Assembly (NCBI RefSeq): GCF_022811725.1
Contig: NZ_CP094527.1
Span: 310,001 to 374,000 of the forward strand
Length of the DNA stretch: 64,000 bases
Origin: Mucilaginibacter sp. SMC90
Lineage (GTDB): Bacteria > Bacteroidota > Bacteroidia > Sphingobacteriales > Sphingobacteriaceae
Direction of reading: 5' to 3'
This document shows, in pieces, positions 25,708-35,483 of this stretch. The notes under the pieces were generated by a model. It saw only the letters and a program-made list of their open reading frames with translations, was not told the origin of the DNA and made no database searches. The first letter of the stretch is position 1. Each line of letters begins with the position of its first letter. A program made the position numbers and the translations under genes.

Positions 25708-27495
25708 TTACTGCTTCCCAGCCCAGGCGTCCATCTTGGCTTCAAAAACAGCCATTGGCATAGCGCCGTCTTTTAGCACCTGGTTATGGAACTCAGCGAT
25801 ATTGAATTTGCTGCCTAATTGTTTCTCGTATTTAGTGCGTAGCTCACGAATTTTGAGTGCCCCAATTTTATAGCTTAGTGCCTGAGCCGGGATAGCCATG
25901 TAGCGTTCAATTTCGGCAGTTGCACCTTGCTCGCTGATGGCTTCGTTATCCATCATATACTTAATGGCCTGCTCGCGGGTCATGCCTTTGGTGTGGATGG
26001 CCACATCCACAACTAATCGGATAGCCCGGTGAATTTCATCGCCCAATGCGCCCATGTGCTGGTATGGGTCGGTATATAAACCGAGTTCTTTACCTAATGA
26101 TTCGCAATATAGTGCCCAGCCTTCCACATAGGCGGTTTCCCCGCCGTCAAACCGGCGGAACTTTGGCAGTGATGTGTTTTCCTGGGTCAGCGAGATCTGG
26201 TAATGATGACCAGGAATAGCCTCATGCAAAAACAACGATTCCATACCCGATGTGATATTAAACTTGGTAGCATCAAGTATCGGCACATAAAATATGGCCG
26301 GACGGGTGCCATCTGCCGAACCCTGGTTGTACTCAGCACTGGCAGATGCCGCGCGGAAGGCTTCGGTTTGCCTGATCTCGAATGGCGTTTTAGGCACATG
26401 ATTAAACATTTTCTTCAGGTTGGGTTCCATGCGCTTATGAATGTTCTCGAAAGCATCAAGCACATCCTTCGGCGTTTTATAAGGTGTAAACTTAGGATCG
26501 GTTTTCATGTACTCGAAAAATGCTTTCAGGTCGCCTTTAAAGCCAACGCTGGTTTTAATGCTGTCCATTAATCCGCGGATGCGGGCAACTTCTTTCAAGC
26601 CCAACTGGTAAATTTCCTCCGGAGTTTTATCGGTAGTGGTTTGCTGTTTAACTAAGTAAGTGTATTTAGCTGTACCATCAGGCAGTGATGAAAAGCCGGA
26701 AGTAGCGCGTGCATGCGGCAGGTACTGGTTTTTCAGATAATCGGCCAGTTTTTGGTAGGTTGGGTTAACTATGGTGGTGATCGCTTTTTTATAGGACTCT
26801 GTCAGCTGCTTTTTATCCGCGTCCGAAAAATCCTTTGGCATATTAGTAACCGGGCCATAGAACAAGCTTTTTTCAACGTCCTTTGATACCAGGTCCTGCA
26901 TTTCGGGAATCATTTTAACAACCAATGATTTTGGCAATACTACGCCGGCTTTTATGCCTTTGTTAAAATTAGAGATTGCAGTATCAGCCCAGATCTGGAA
27001 AGCTGATAAACGTTTCAGCCAGTCGTTATAGTCAACAACCGATTTAAATGGCTGTGCACCGGATCCAGAACCCAATTGCCCCATGGTAATTGGCAGGGCA
27101 TAAAACTGGTTAAATGGCATATACTCAAAATGGTGCTTAAAGTTGTCAAGCGCCAGCTGCACCTCGTAGGTGAAAATATCATAGGATAACTGGTCATCAG
27201 CATTTAACTCCGCCCTTTCAAAGTTTTTCACTTTCGACAGGTAAACTGAGTTATAATCATAAGCTTTTTTCAAAAACTCAGCCGAGCCATCGTTGGGTAA
27301 CAGGTCATTGTAACGTCTGTCGCCAATGTAGGTGGCATTTAGCGGGTAAAGCTTTAAACCATCCTGGAAATAGTCTTCAAAAACTTTGGCAAGATCCTTA
27401 TTAGCCGGAATGCTGCTGTCGGTATCAGTTGATTTGGGCTGATTGCAAGCCACAAACAAACCTGCTATGAATAGCATGAGTAATATTTTTTTCAT
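25708..27495 (-). CDS. DUF885 family putative zinc peptidase lipoprotein
   Basis: A 595-residue lipoprotein (signal MKKILLMLFIAGLFVACNQPK, Cys17). The DUF885 active-site motif is LFLHEAIPGHHYQ (His424, Glu425, His430/431), followed by FRRFDGGETAYVEGWALYC. This supplies the additional Glu ligand pattern typical of these M32-like metallopeptidases. Most of the protein is helical. The substrate is unknown; the family is considered peptidase-like. It is monocistronic, convergent with UbiA across the repeat. Confidence 0.88.
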   Translation of the reverse strand: MKKILLMLFIAGLFVACNQPKSTDTDSSIPANKDLAKVFEDYFQDGLKLYPLNATYIGDRRYNDLLPNDGSAEFLKKAYDYNSVYLSKVKNFERAELNADDQLSYDIFTYEVQLALDNFKHHFEYMPFNQFYALPITMGQLGSGSGAQPFKSVVDYNDWLKRLSAFQIWADTAISNFNKGIKAGVVLPKSLVVKMIPEMQDLVSKDVEKSLFYGPVTNMPKDFSDADKKQLTESYKKAITTIVNPTYQKLADYLKNQYLPHARATSGFSSLPDGTAKYTYLVKQQTTTDKTPEEIYQLGLKEVARIRGLMDSIKTSVGFKGDLKAFFEYMKTDPKFTPYKTPKDVLDAFENIHKRMEPNLKKMFNHVPKTPFEIRQTEAFRAASASAEYNQGSADGTRPAIFYVPILDATKFNITSGMESLFLHEAIPGHHYQISLTQENTSLPKFRRFDGGETAYVEGWALYCESLGKELGLYTDPYQHMGALGDEIHRAIRLVVDVAIHTKGMTREQAIKYMMDNEAISEQGATAEIERYMAIPAQALSYKIGALKIRELRTKYEKQLGSKFNIAEFHNQVLKDGAMPMAVFEAKMDAWAGKQ

Positions 27496-27546
27496 GAGAG
27501 TGCTGTTAAAAAGATAAAGCTAAGGAATGGAACGGAGATTTTGAAC

Positions 27547-27774
27547 TTACTTGTTTTGTTTATATTCCTCAGTGCCATGTAGTAGCCTGGCAGCATTTCC
27601 CGGACTTTTAAGAAGATAGAAAGTTTCTTCCATGCTGTCATATTCGGCCTTCGGCAAGATTACGATATCACCGTGCGAGATATCCGTAACCACAAGTGGC
27701 TTACGATCTGCACAGACCTTATCAAGGTACGATTTTATATTTTTCTTAAAAAGTTTAATCGATATTGCTTCCAT
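27547..27774 (-). CDS. Phd/YefM-family antitoxin-like protein, without an adjacent RelE/Doc-sized toxin
   Basis: A 75-residue protein with the Phd/YefM pattern: an N-terminal DNA-binding fold (ISIKLFKKNIKSYLDKVCADRKPLVVT, seen as FKKNIKSYLDKV and PLVVTDISHGDIVILP), then the dimer helix EYDSMEETFYLL and a disordered C-tail that would wrap a toxin. The next gene downstream is the DUF885 peptidase, not a toxin. A Fic gene lies upstream on the same strand, separated by a hairpin. It may control Fic (as Phd controls Doc) or be a solitary remnant. Confidence 0.75.
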   Translation of the reverse strand: MEAISIKLFKKNIKSYLDKVCADRKPLVVTDISHGDIVILPKAEYDSMEETFYLLKSPGNAARLLHGTEEYKQNK

Positions 27775-27795
27775 CTACTAAAGATATAAAACAAA

Positions 27796-27825
27796 AACAG
27801 CATATCCGATTAGGTATACGCTGTT
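27796..27825 (-). terminator. Hairpin between fic and the Phd-like gene
   Basis: On the minus strand, AACAGCGTATACC pairs imperfectly with GGATATGCTGTT and is followed by TTTTGTTTTA. This could be a terminator of fic that leaves the Phd-like gene to its own promoter. Confidence 0.55.
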
Positions 27826-27847
27826 AAATATTTGTTGATTGTTTTGC

Positions 27848-28660
27848 TTAATCGTCCCCGGTTTCTTTGCCATCAATAGCATCGGAAGTAATTTGTAACG
27901 ATCGCAAAATCAACCCCGCCATAAACTCATAAAACAGATCTGGCTCACCGCCATTGCTTTGAATATCCGTGAGGTATCGATAATAATTTTGCTTTTCGTG
28001 ATCATTAATATAGAAGGGAGGAAAACCATAGGATATTAATATCAAATTGGAAAGAATCCGGGCTGTACGACCGTTGCCATCGTAAAACGGATGAATGGTA
28101 AGATAATCGATATGAAATTTAAGCGCCATAACAATTGGATGTATCGCATCGCGTTTTGATCGCTCTAATCTTTCTTTTTCCGCATTGAGCCAATTGATCA
28201 ACTGGTGCATCCTTTCGCTAACTTCGGTATGTGGAACAAAATCGTAACGTTCGCCTTCAAAGTTTAACATGTAATTGTCCGTGCTTTTCCACTGACCAAT
28301 AAACTTTTGCTTTTCGGGATCTTCCTCGTACATAATGCCTTTATGTATCTCCCTGATCCTGCTTTCCGAAACATTCAGCTCGCCTTTACCCATTTTCATG
28401 ATCGTGCTAATCACTTTGTCATGGTTGCGAATTTCTATTACATCTTTAATAGGTTTATCCTGAACATTAATAACGCCCACCATTACCGTACGCGTTTCGC
28501 GCTTGGTAAGGCTATTCCCCTCCATGCTGTTAGAAGTGTAATTCCATTCAAGACGTAATTTGTAATTGATTTTCTTAAGCAGTTCTTGCGGAATAGGGCC
28601 ATGAGCTTGTATAGCAGCCTGAAGGTTGTCAATTTGCCGTATCTTTTCTAAATAGCTCAT
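27848..28660 (-). CDS. Fic-family protein with an N-terminal inhibitory motif
   Basis: A 270-residue predicted AMP/UMP-transferase that modifies proteins with a nucleotide. The Fic core HPFYDGNGRTAR is complete (190-201; catalytic His190, Gly-Asn-Gly-Arg anion hole). The N-terminal segment contains SNSMEG (43-48), matching the S/T-x3-E-G/N inhibitory helix of class II Fic enzymes, so the enzyme may be auto-inhibited. It starts 64 bases after uvrA, across a family B palindrome. Targets are unknown. Confidence 0.88.
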   Translation of the reverse strand: MSYLEKIRQIDNLQAAIQAHGPIPQELLKKINYKLRLEWNYTSNSMEGNSLTKRETRTVMVGVINVQDKPIKDVIEIRNHDKVISTIMKMGKGELNVSESRIREIHKGIMYEEDPEKQKFIGQWKSTDNYMLNFEGERYDFVPHTEVSERMHQLINWLNAEKERLERSKRDAIHPIVMALKFHIDYLTIHPFYDGNGRTARILSNLILISYGFPPFYINDHEKQNYYRYLTDIQSNGGEPDLFYEFMAGLILRSLQITSDAIDGKETGDD

Positions 28661-28681
28661 GTGTGTTATTGGTGATATTTC

Positions 28682-28714
28682 AAACTTACGAAGTTTTTAA
28701 AACTTCGTAAGTTT
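28682..28714. repeat. Interspersed palindrome family B, copy 2
   Basis: AAACTTACGAAGTTTT and AAAACTTCGTAAGTTT form a perfect 16-bp stem with a one-base centre. It matches the copy at 13034-13066 over the core. It lies between the uvrA stop and the fic start. Confidence 0.82.
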
Positions 28715-28724
28715 TGATTAGTGC

Positions 28725-31571
28725 TTACAGCCCCATTTCCTTTTTTAAAAACTTGCCGGTAAAGCTGTTCTTAACTTTACACAAACCTTCGGGAGTACCG
28801 GAGAAGAGGATGTTACCACCGCCCGAACCGCCTTCGGGGCCGAGGTCAATGACATGGTCAACCACTTTAATAACATCAAGGTTGTGTTCGATTACCAAAA
28901 CAGTGTTTCCTTTATCAACCAGTTGGTTAAGTACACCTAACAGCACATTGATATCTTCAAAGTGTAAGCCTGTGGTTGGCTCATCCAGTATATAAAAGGT
29001 GTTACCGGTATCTTTTTTAGATAATTCGGTAGCCAGTTTAACACGTTGCGCTTCACCGCCCGATAGTGTGGTTGATGCCTGGCCTAAAGTGATATAGCCC
29101 AAACCTACATCGTTCAGCGTTTTTACTTTACGGTAAATGGCCGGGATATGCTCAAAAAATGGCGTTGCATCTTCAATGCTCATATCCAGCACATCACTGA
29201 TGGATTTACCGCGATAGCGTACTTCCAGTGTTTCACGATTGTACCTTCTGCCGCCGCACTCTTCGCAGGGTACTTGCACATCGGGTAAAAAGTTCATTTC
29301 AATTACCTTCATGCCTGCGCCCTGGCAGGTTTCACAACGACCGCCTTTTACGTTAAACGAGAAACGACCGGGTTTATAACCCCTGATCCTTGACTCGGGC
29401 AGTGCCACAAACAAATTGCGGATATCTGAAAACACCCCGGTGTAAGTAGCCGGGTTTGAACGCGGCGTACGACCGATAGGTGTCTGATCTATCTCAATTA
29501 CTTTATCAATATGCTCTAATCCCTCAATTTTTTCATAAGGAAGCGGCTGCTTCTTAGCCCTGAAAAAATGATGGTTGAGGATAGGGTATAAAGTTTCAGT
29601 GATCAGGCTTGATTTACCGCTGCCTGATACGCCTGTTATACCGATCAGTTTACCCAAAGGAAAATCAACCGATACTTTCTTCAGGTTATGGCCGGTGGCT
29701 TTTTTAAGGCTCAGGGTTTTACCATTGCCTTCGCGGCGTTTTTTAGGAACAGCTATCTCGCGCTCTCCATTAATATATGATGTTGTGAGCGTATGCTCCT
29801 TCATGAGCTGGGCTGGCGTGCCTTGTGCCACTATCTGCCCGCCGTGTACACCTGCTGCCGGGCCCATATCAATTACATGGTCGGCTTCCAGTATCATGTC
29901 TTTATCGTGTTCAACAACCAGTACGGTATTACCTAAGTCACGCAGGTTTTTAAGCGCGTTGATCAAACGCTCGTTATCTCGCTGGTGTAGGCCAATGCTC
30001 GGCTCATCCAAAATGTACATCACATTCATGAGTTGCGAGCCAATTTGTGTAGCCAGCCTGATGCGCTGTGCCTCACCGCCCGAAAGGGTTTTGGCAGTAC
30101 GATCGAGTGTTAAATAACTCAAACCAACATCAAGTAGAAACACGATCCGCGCACGGATCTCTTTCAAAATCTCCTTAGCGATAACATTCTGACGCTCGTT
30201 AAGGCGGTCTTCCAGGCCATCAAACCATTCCTGCAGGTGATTGATATCCATACAGGCCAGCTCGAAGATATTCTTGCCATCAACCTTAAAATGCAGCGAT
30301 TCCTTTTTAAGCCTTGCGCCTTCACAAACCGGGCAGGTACGGAGTACACGATAGTTCTCCATGTCATCCATGCCTTCATCGTTACGGCGTTCTTGCTGTT
30401 CTTCCAGCATGCGGATGATACCTTCAAACGTGATTTGATAGCTTTGAACGTTCCACTTGTTATATTCAACAGCTACACTCAGCGTTTCGGGAGCGCCGTT
30501 GAGGATAATATCCAGTTGATCGCGGTTCAATTTTTCGATAGGGGTCGACAACGAAAACTCATATTTTTTTGCCAGCGATTTCAACACCTGGAAAATCCAT
30601 GTTTCGCGGTATTCGCCAATAGGGGCTAAACCGCCGTTCATGATGCTCAGTTTCGGGTTAGGGATCACCGAAGCTTCATCAACCTCAAAAATATAACCCA
30701 AACCATTACACTTTTCGCAGGCACCATAAGGCGAGTTGAACGAAAAAGTATTTGGCTGTGGTTCATCATACGAGATGCCCGAAACAGGGTCCATCAGGTA
30801 TTTACTATAATAGGATACGTTATTGTCCTTATCGGCAATACGGATAATGCCTTTTGCAATTTTCAAAGCCTGTTGAACAGAGGTATATAAACGTTTGCTG
30901 TCCTTTTCGCTTACCACCAAACGATCAACCACAATATCAATATCGTGGATCTTGTAACGGTCAACCTGCATTTTGGGCTCAACATCGGTAATAGCACCAT
31001 CTACCCAAACTTTTAGAAAGCCCTGTTTGCGGATAGATTCAAACAATTCGCGGTAATGACCTTTGCGCGCCTTTACCACCGGGGCCAGGATATTAACCGG
31101 CTGCCCGTCAAATTTTTCGCTTATGGTTTTCAGGATCTGGTCTTCGCTCATGCGCTCCATCTTTTCACCGGTGGTGTAAGAGTAAGCATCACCCGCACGG
31201 GCAAAAAGCAAACGCATAAAATCGTAGATCTCGGTAATGGTACCTACCGTGGAGCGCGGGTTTTTGCTGGTGGTTTTTTGCTCAATGGCAATAACCGGGC
31301 TCAGGCCCGATACCTTATCCACATCCGGCCTTTCCATGCCGCCCATGAACTGGCGCGAGTAGGCCGAAAATGTTTCCATATAACGGCGCTGGCCTTCGGC
31401 ATAAATAGTATCAAATGCCAGCGATGATTTGCCGCTGCCGCTCAGCCCGGTAATTACTACCAGCTGGTTACGCGGAAACGAAACATCTATATTTTTCAGG
31501 TTATGCACCCGGGCACCATAAACTTCAACTTCACTTTGCTCGCCCAGGTCAACAAGAGGTTTTGTACTCAT
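28725..31571 (-). CDS. uvrA: Excinuclease ABC subunit A
   Basis: A 948-residue DNA damage-recognition ATPase of nucleotide excision repair. It carries two ABC modules: Walker [10 protein letters not shown] (42-50) and GVSGSGKSS, and two LSGGEAQR signatures. Zinc modules are visible as CEKCNGLGY and as CETCQGAG with [10 protein letters not shown]; one more Cys pair (CPVCEGARL) lies in the insertion domain. Length is normal. It has its own promoter upstream and may be read together with the Fic gene downstream. Confidence 0.97.
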   Translation of the reverse strand: MSTKPLVDLGEQSEVEVYGARVHNLKNIDVSFPRNQLVVITGLSGSGKSSLAFDTIYAEGQRRYMETFSAYSRQFMGGMERPDVDKVSGLSPVIAIEQKTTSKNPRSTVGTITEIYDFMRLLFARAGDAYSYTTGEKMERMSEDQILKTISEKFDGQPVNILAPVVKARKGHYRELFESIRKQGFLKVWVDGAITDVEPKMQVDRYKIHDIDIVVDRLVVSEKDSKRLYTSVQQALKIAKGIIRIADKDNNVSYYSKYLMDPVSGISYDEPQPNTFSFNSPYGACEKCNGLGYIFEVDEASVIPNPKLSIMNGGLAPIGEYRETWIFQVLKSLAKKYEFSLSTPIEKLNRDQLDIILNGAPETLSVAVEYNKWNVQSYQITFEGIIRMLEEQQERRNDEGMDDMENYRVLRTCPVCEGARLKKESLHFKVDGKNIFELACMDINHLQEWFDGLEDRLNERQNVIAKEILKEIRARIVFLLDVGLSYLTLDRTAKTLSGGEAQRIRLATQIGSQLMNVMYILDEPSIGLHQRDNERLINALKNLRDLGNTVLVVEHDKDMILEADHVIDMGPAAGVHGGQIVAQGTPAQLMKEHTLTTSYINGEREIAVPKKRREGNGKTLSLKKATGHNLKKVSVDFPLGKLIGITGVSGSGKSSLITETLYPILNHHFFRAKKQPLPYEKIEGLEHIDKVIEIDQTPIGRTPRSNPATYTGVFSDIRNLFVALPESRIRGYKPGRFSFNVKGGRCETCQGAGMKVIEMNFLPDVQVPCEECGGRRYNRETLEVRYRGKSISDVLDMSIEDATPFFEHIPAIYRKVKTLNDVGLGYITLGQASTTLSGGEAQRVKLATELSKKDTGNTFYILDEPTTGLHFEDINVLLGVLNQLVDKGNTVLVIEHNLDVIKVVDHVIDLGPEGGSGGGNILFSGTPEGLCKVKNSFTGKFLKKEMGL

Positions 31572-31685
31572 ACTTTATTAATATGCATTTATTGACATTG
31601 TTTGAAGCTAATTATTATAGTTACCAGATTTTTACAAAATGCCGTTTTCCTAAAATTTTTGGCTTAAACCATCAATAGTTTGCTA

Positions 31686-31693
31686 CAAATATA
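31686..31693 (-). promoter_or_regulatory. Promoter -7 box for uvrA
   Basis: Minus-strand TATATTTG matches the consensus exactly, 115 bases before the uvrA start. It directly follows the terminator of the transglycosylase gene. Confidence 0.6.
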
Positions 31694-31696
31694 AGC

Positions 31697-31732
31697 AAAA
31701 AAGGCCGATCATCCATCCAGGATAACCGGCCT
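31697..31732 (-). terminator. Terminator after the lytic transglycosylase
   Basis: On the minus strand, AGGCCGGTTATCC pairs with GGATGATCGGCC with small internal mismatches and is followed by TTTTTT. Confidence 0.75.
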
Positions 31733-31786
31733 CAAAGTGCTCCGTAATGTAATCTTTTAATTAATTTACAGTATGATTACCTGCTA

Positions 31787-32557
31787 TTAATTAATTGCCA
31801 GCAACTGTGATGCAGGCGGGATATAAAAATAATTGTCATATCCGTGCTGCTTTGGCTGTTCGATAATAGCTTTCATGGCAATGAGCTTGTAAACATATGA
31901 ACCGGTTTCGCGGTTCAGCTTCATGCGAAAGTAGTTATCTTCATTTTGCTTATTGATCGCTCGTGCTAATTTGATCGATCCATTGTTATAAGCTGCAGCC
32001 GCCAGTGTCCAGCTGTTAAATTCATCGTATAGTTCTTTGATATACTTGCAGGCTGCAATAGTAGATTTGCGAAGATTTTTCCGCTCGTCAACACCATGGC
32101 CTACCCTTAGTCCGTAGGTACGTGCCGTACCAGGCATAAATTGCCAAAAACCCGACGCTCCTTTAGATGATGTACCTGACTTAAGGCCCGACTCGACCAA
32201 TGGTACATACTTAAAATCTTCAGGGATACCATAAAACTTTAAAATAGGTTCGATAATCGGGAACCATAGCTCGGCTTTTCGGTGCAATATATTGCTTTGC
32301 ACACTTTTATAATCGTGCTGCCTGAGCGATTTGTTGAGTTTACGTGTAACCCTTGCGTCATTAACTGGTAAAGCTTCATCGGCAAAGTTGTAAGCAACAG
32401 CCGTTGCGCTTTTAAGAAAAATAAAATCTGAGGTTCGGTGGCTTAAAGGCGCTGCCTTTGCATTTTTTTGGGTAGTAATTTTACCGAAAATATTAAGCCC
32501 GGAAATGAGAACCAGCACCAGTGTTACGGAGCACGTAAGTAAGTGTTTTTTAATCAT
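31787..32557 (-). CDS. Lytic transglycosylase (SLT domain), membrane-anchored or secreted
   Basis: A 256-residue cell-wall enzyme that cleaves the MurNAc-GlcNAc bond. The start at 32557 (MIKKHLLTCSVTLVLVLIS) has AGGA upstream and gives a good N-terminal signal; the alternative at 32572 adds five residues. The SLT domain shows the catalytic Glu in YVPLVESGLKSG, then SKGASGFWQFMPGTARTYGL and LAAAAYNNGSIKLARAI. No LysM repeats are present, unlike MltD. A terminator follows the gene. Confidence 0.9.
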   Translation of the reverse strand: MIKKHLLTCSVTLVLVLISGLNIFGKITTQKNAKAAPLSHRTSDFIFLKSATAVAYNFADEALPVNDARVTRKLNKSLRQHDYKSVQSNILHRKAELWFPIIEPILKFYGIPEDFKYVPLVESGLKSGTSSKGASGFWQFMPGTARTYGLRVGHGVDERKNLRKSTIAACKYIKELYDEFNSWTLAAAAYNNGSIKLARAINKQNEDNYFRMKLNRETGSYVYKLIAMKAIIEQPKQHGYDNYFYIPPASQLLAIN

Positions 32558-32803
32558 TTCTTGTCCTATCATTTAACTATACATTTGGTAGAATGTGCCG
32601 CAAAGGTATGTCATACAAATCACATAATCAAATACTTAGCATTTTGCTAACTTTTTTAGACATGGTTTTCGGTTCAAAAACAGCGTTTAAAACCGTTTAA
32701 ACGGCGATTTTGTAACAGGATATTTTTTTGATCTTTTTAGATGGAAATTGCCAAAAAAGCGTAACTTTGACCCTCACGCTGCGAAAGCGCTAAACAAAAA
32801 ATT

Positions 32804-34261
32804 ATGGTATTTAAGAGACCAGCAGGTAGTCGCGACGACAAACCCGGAAAGTCGTCATCAAGGAGTTCAAAATCCGACGACCGACCAAAAAAATCAGCAT
32901 CAACCCCAAAAGGTAAAGCTACTCCAAACGGAGAGAAAAAAATACTTTCCAGACCGGAAAAAACATTCCAAAGCAACAGGTTCAGTGACGATAAGCCCAA
33001 AAGCAATTTTAGGGGCGGCGAATCATCTGGCTCTAAAAGATCTGGCGCTAAGCCAAGGCCTTATTCAGGCAGGCCAACCGGCGATAGTGAGGACAGGCCA
33101 AAAAGGAACTTCGGCGGCGATAGCACAGGTGAAAGAAAATCATTTAGTGGCGGCCCTCGTAAACCTTACAGCGGCAGGCCAACAACCGGTGATAGCGAAA
33201 GGCCGAAAAGAAGCTTCGGCGGCGATTCGCAAGGCGAAAAGAAACCTTACTCATCTCCACGCACCCGTTCATCAGCAAGCTTTGAGGGTAAACCTAAAAG
33301 AAGTTTTGGCGGTGATGCAGGCGGCGAACGTAAATTTGCACCAAGAGGAACCGAAGGCGGCGAACGTAAGTTTGCACCACGGGGTACTGAAGGAGGCTTT
33401 AAAAAACGTGAAGGTGGCTTTAAAGAGAAATCACCATTCGGCGAAAGGCCCGCACACAGGCCGCATGACAGGGAAAACCAGCAGGACGCCCCTAAAACCA
33501 TGCGTGGCCGTAAAAATGCTCCAGCTAAAAAATCAGAAGATGACGGACTGATCCGTCTGAACCGTTATATATCAAACGCAGGTATTTGCTCTCGCCGTAA
33601 GGCCGATGAGCTGATTGCTGCAGGCGTGGTATCTGTTAATGGCGAGGTGATAACCGAGTTGGGCACCAAGGTTGATCCATTTAAGGATACCATTAAATAT
33701 AACGGCGAAACGCTGAAACGCGAAAAAATGGTTTATGTACTATTAAATAAACCAAAGGATTATATCACTACAACCGACGATCCGCAGGAGCGCCGTACCG
33801 TAATGCACCTGGTTGAAAAAGCAACCCGCGAGCGTATTTACCCCGTTGGCCGTCTTGACCGTAACACTACCGGTTTGTTATTAATGACAAACGATGGTGA
33901 TTTGGCCGATAAGCTTTCACATCCGCGTAATAGCATCACTAAATTATACCAGGTTGAACTAAGTAAAAGTTTAAGCCAGGGCGATTTGAACAAACTTGCC
34001 TTTGGTGTTGAGCTTGAAGACGGTGTGATTAAACCTGATTCGGTATCATACGTAACAGGCGGTTCAAAACGCGAAGTTGGCATCCAGATACACAGTGGTA
34101 AAAACCGTGTTGTGCGCCGTATGTTTGAGCACCTGGGTTACGAAGTTGTAAAACTGGACAGGGTGGTTTATGCCAACCTTACCAAAAAAGACCTTCCGCG
34201 TGGCCGCTGGCGCTACCTCGATGAAAAAGAGGTGATCCAGCTAAAACACCTGATGAAATAA
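32804..34261 (+). CDS. rluB: RsuA/RluB-family rRNA pseudouridine synthase with a long basic, disordered N-terminus
   Basis: A 485-residue enzyme. Residues 1-245 are low-complexity and rich in Arg, Lys, Gly, Ser and Pro with repeats (RPKRSFGGDSQGEKKP-like units and two adjacent copies of GGERKFAPRGTE). An S4 RNA-binding domain starts near 250 (IRLNRYISNAGICSRRKADE). The catalytic domain contains the Asp352 loop VGRLDRNTTGLLLMTNDGD and ends in the GKNRVVRRMFEHLGYEV motif. It converts a uridine of 23S (or 16S) rRNA to pseudouridine. The exact site cannot be assigned from sequence, so the symbol is approximate. Confidence 0.88.
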   Translation: MVFKRPAGSRDDKPGKSSSRSSKSDDRPKKSASTPKGKATPNGEKKILSRPEKTFQSNRFSDDKPKSNFRGGESSGSKRSGAKPRPYSGRPTGDSEDRPKRNFGGDSTGERKSFSGGPRKPYSGRPTTGDSERPKRSFGGDSQGEKKPYSSPRTRSSASFEGKPKRSFGGDAGGERKFAPRGTEGGERKFAPRGTEGGFKKREGGFKEKSPFGERPAHRPHDRENQQDAPKTMRGRKNAPAKKSEDDGLIRLNRYISNAGICSRRKADELIAAGVVSVNGEVITELGTKVDPFKDTIKYNGETLKREKMVYVLLNKPKDYITTTDDPQERRTVMHLVEKATRERIYPVGRLDRNTTGLLLMTNDGDLADKLSHPRNSITKLYQVELSKSLSQGDLNKLAFGVELEDGVIKPDSVSYVTGGSKREVGIQIHSGKNRVVRRMFEHLGYEVVKLDRVVYANLTKKDLPRGRWRYLDEKEVIQLKHLMK

Positions 34262-34294
34262 AAAAATGCTCCGCTAAACAGCGGAGCATTTTTT
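34261..34294 (+). terminator. Terminator after the pseudouridine synthase
   Basis: AAAAAATGCTCCGCT and AGCGGAGCATTTTTT form a 15-bp stem around AAAC, starting in the stop codon itself. Confidence 0.9.
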
Positions 34295-34342
34295 TTGTCT
34301 ATTTTACTATCTTGCACAGCAATAACCATCAATTAATCAACC

Positions 34343-35476
34343 ATGAAGAAATTTCTTTTGATCATAGCTATGCTTTCACCGGCGCTTACATTTGCACAAA
34401 ATAAAAAAACGGGGCCTAAAACCTTTGATCTCATAGTAGGTACTTATACAACTGGCAAAAGCAAAGGCATTGTAGTGTATCGTTTTTATGCCGAAACGGG
34501 CAAATTGGCCTACCTTAGTGAAATTGACGGTGTTAATAACCCATCGTATTTAACATTAAGTGCCAATAATAAGTTTATTTATGCTGTTAACGAATTGCCC
34601 AAAGGCGAGGTAAGCGCGTTTTCATTTGAACCTAAAAACGGCAAACTCACTTTTATCAACAAGCAATCAACTTTGGGTGCTGACCCATGCTATATCTCGG
34701 TTGATAAAGCGCAGAAAAACCTGCTTATTGCTAATTATTCAAGCGGCAATGTAGCAATAATGCCATTAAATAAAGATGGATCGATAGCTAATGGCATACA
34801 AACAGTACATGATGATGGCCATAGTATAAATAAAGAGCGCCAGGAATCGGCCCATGCACATATGGCCGTTTTGACGCCAGATGAAAAGTATGTTTTATAT
34901 AACGACCTCGGTACTGATAAAATAAATGTATTCCGTTACCGCCCATCAAAAGAACCTCGCATTGAGCCTGCAACACCTGCCTTTGTGAGCGTTGCCCCGG
35001 GCGAAGGCCCAAGGCACCTGGAGTTTTCGGCCGATAAGAAAACTGTTTACCTGGTAACCGAAATGGGATCAAATGTTATTGTATTTGATTATAATAATGG
35101 AAAACTAAAGCAAAAACAATCTATAACTATGCTTCCTGATGGTTTTAAGGGCCAAACTGCGGGTGCTGCCATTCATCTATCGCCAGATGGCCGTTTTCTT
35201 TATGCTTCAAACCGCCTGGAAACCAACGAGATCAATATTTATGCTGTAAACCAGGAAACAGGCCTGCTTACTTTTGTAGCCCGCCAGTCAACCTACGGCA
35301 AAAATCCACGTGATTTTGCTATTGATCCGACAGGTAAATTCCTGATCGTAGCTAACCAGAACAGTGATAACATGTGGGTATTTAAAATTGACCAAAACTC
35401 AGGTAAGCTTTCCCAAACAGGTATTAAAGTGGATATCGGTAACCCGGTATGTTTGAAATTTGCACCAGCTGAATAG
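34343..35476 (+). CDS. Exported lactonase-family beta-propeller (6-phosphogluconolactonase-like)
   Basis: A 377-residue protein with signal peptide MKKFLLIIAMLSPALTFAQ and a seven-bladed propeller built from repeats such as NPSYLTLSANNKFIYAVNE, DPCYISVDKAQKNLLIANY, GPRHLEFSADKKTVYLVTE and HLSPDGRFLYASNR. This is the lactonase (Pgl/YbhE, muconate-cycloisomerase-like) family. Cytosolic members hydrolyse 6-phosphogluconolactone, but a secreted version more probably acts on sugar lactones outside the cell. The substrate is inferred. Confidence 0.85.
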   Translation: MKKFLLIIAMLSPALTFAQNKKTGPKTFDLIVGTYTTGKSKGIVVYRFYAETGKLAYLSEIDGVNNPSYLTLSANNKFIYAVNELPKGEVSAFSFEPKNGKLTFINKQSTLGADPCYISVDKAQKNLLIANYSSGNVAIMPLNKDGSIANGIQTVHDDGHSINKERQESAHAHMAVLTPDEKYVLYNDLGTDKINVFRYRPSKEPRIEPATPAFVSVAPGEGPRHLEFSADKKTVYLVTEMGSNVIVFDYNNGKLKQKQSITMLPDGFKGQTAGAAIHLSPDGRFLYASNRLETNEINIYAVNQETGLLTFVARQSTYGKNPRDFAIDPTGKFLIVANQNSDNMWVFKIDQNSGKLSQTGIKVDIGNPVCLKFAPAE

Positions 35477-35483
35477 TTTTTCG

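Noticed and set aside
32748..33551. A 267-codon open frame overlapping the pseudouridine synthase N-terminus in another frame
   Set aside because: It arises because the low-complexity, repeat-rich coding sequence lacks stops in that frame. Its composition is Lys/Gln/Ala/His noise, it starts with TTG, and the S4 and catalytic domains support the other frame.
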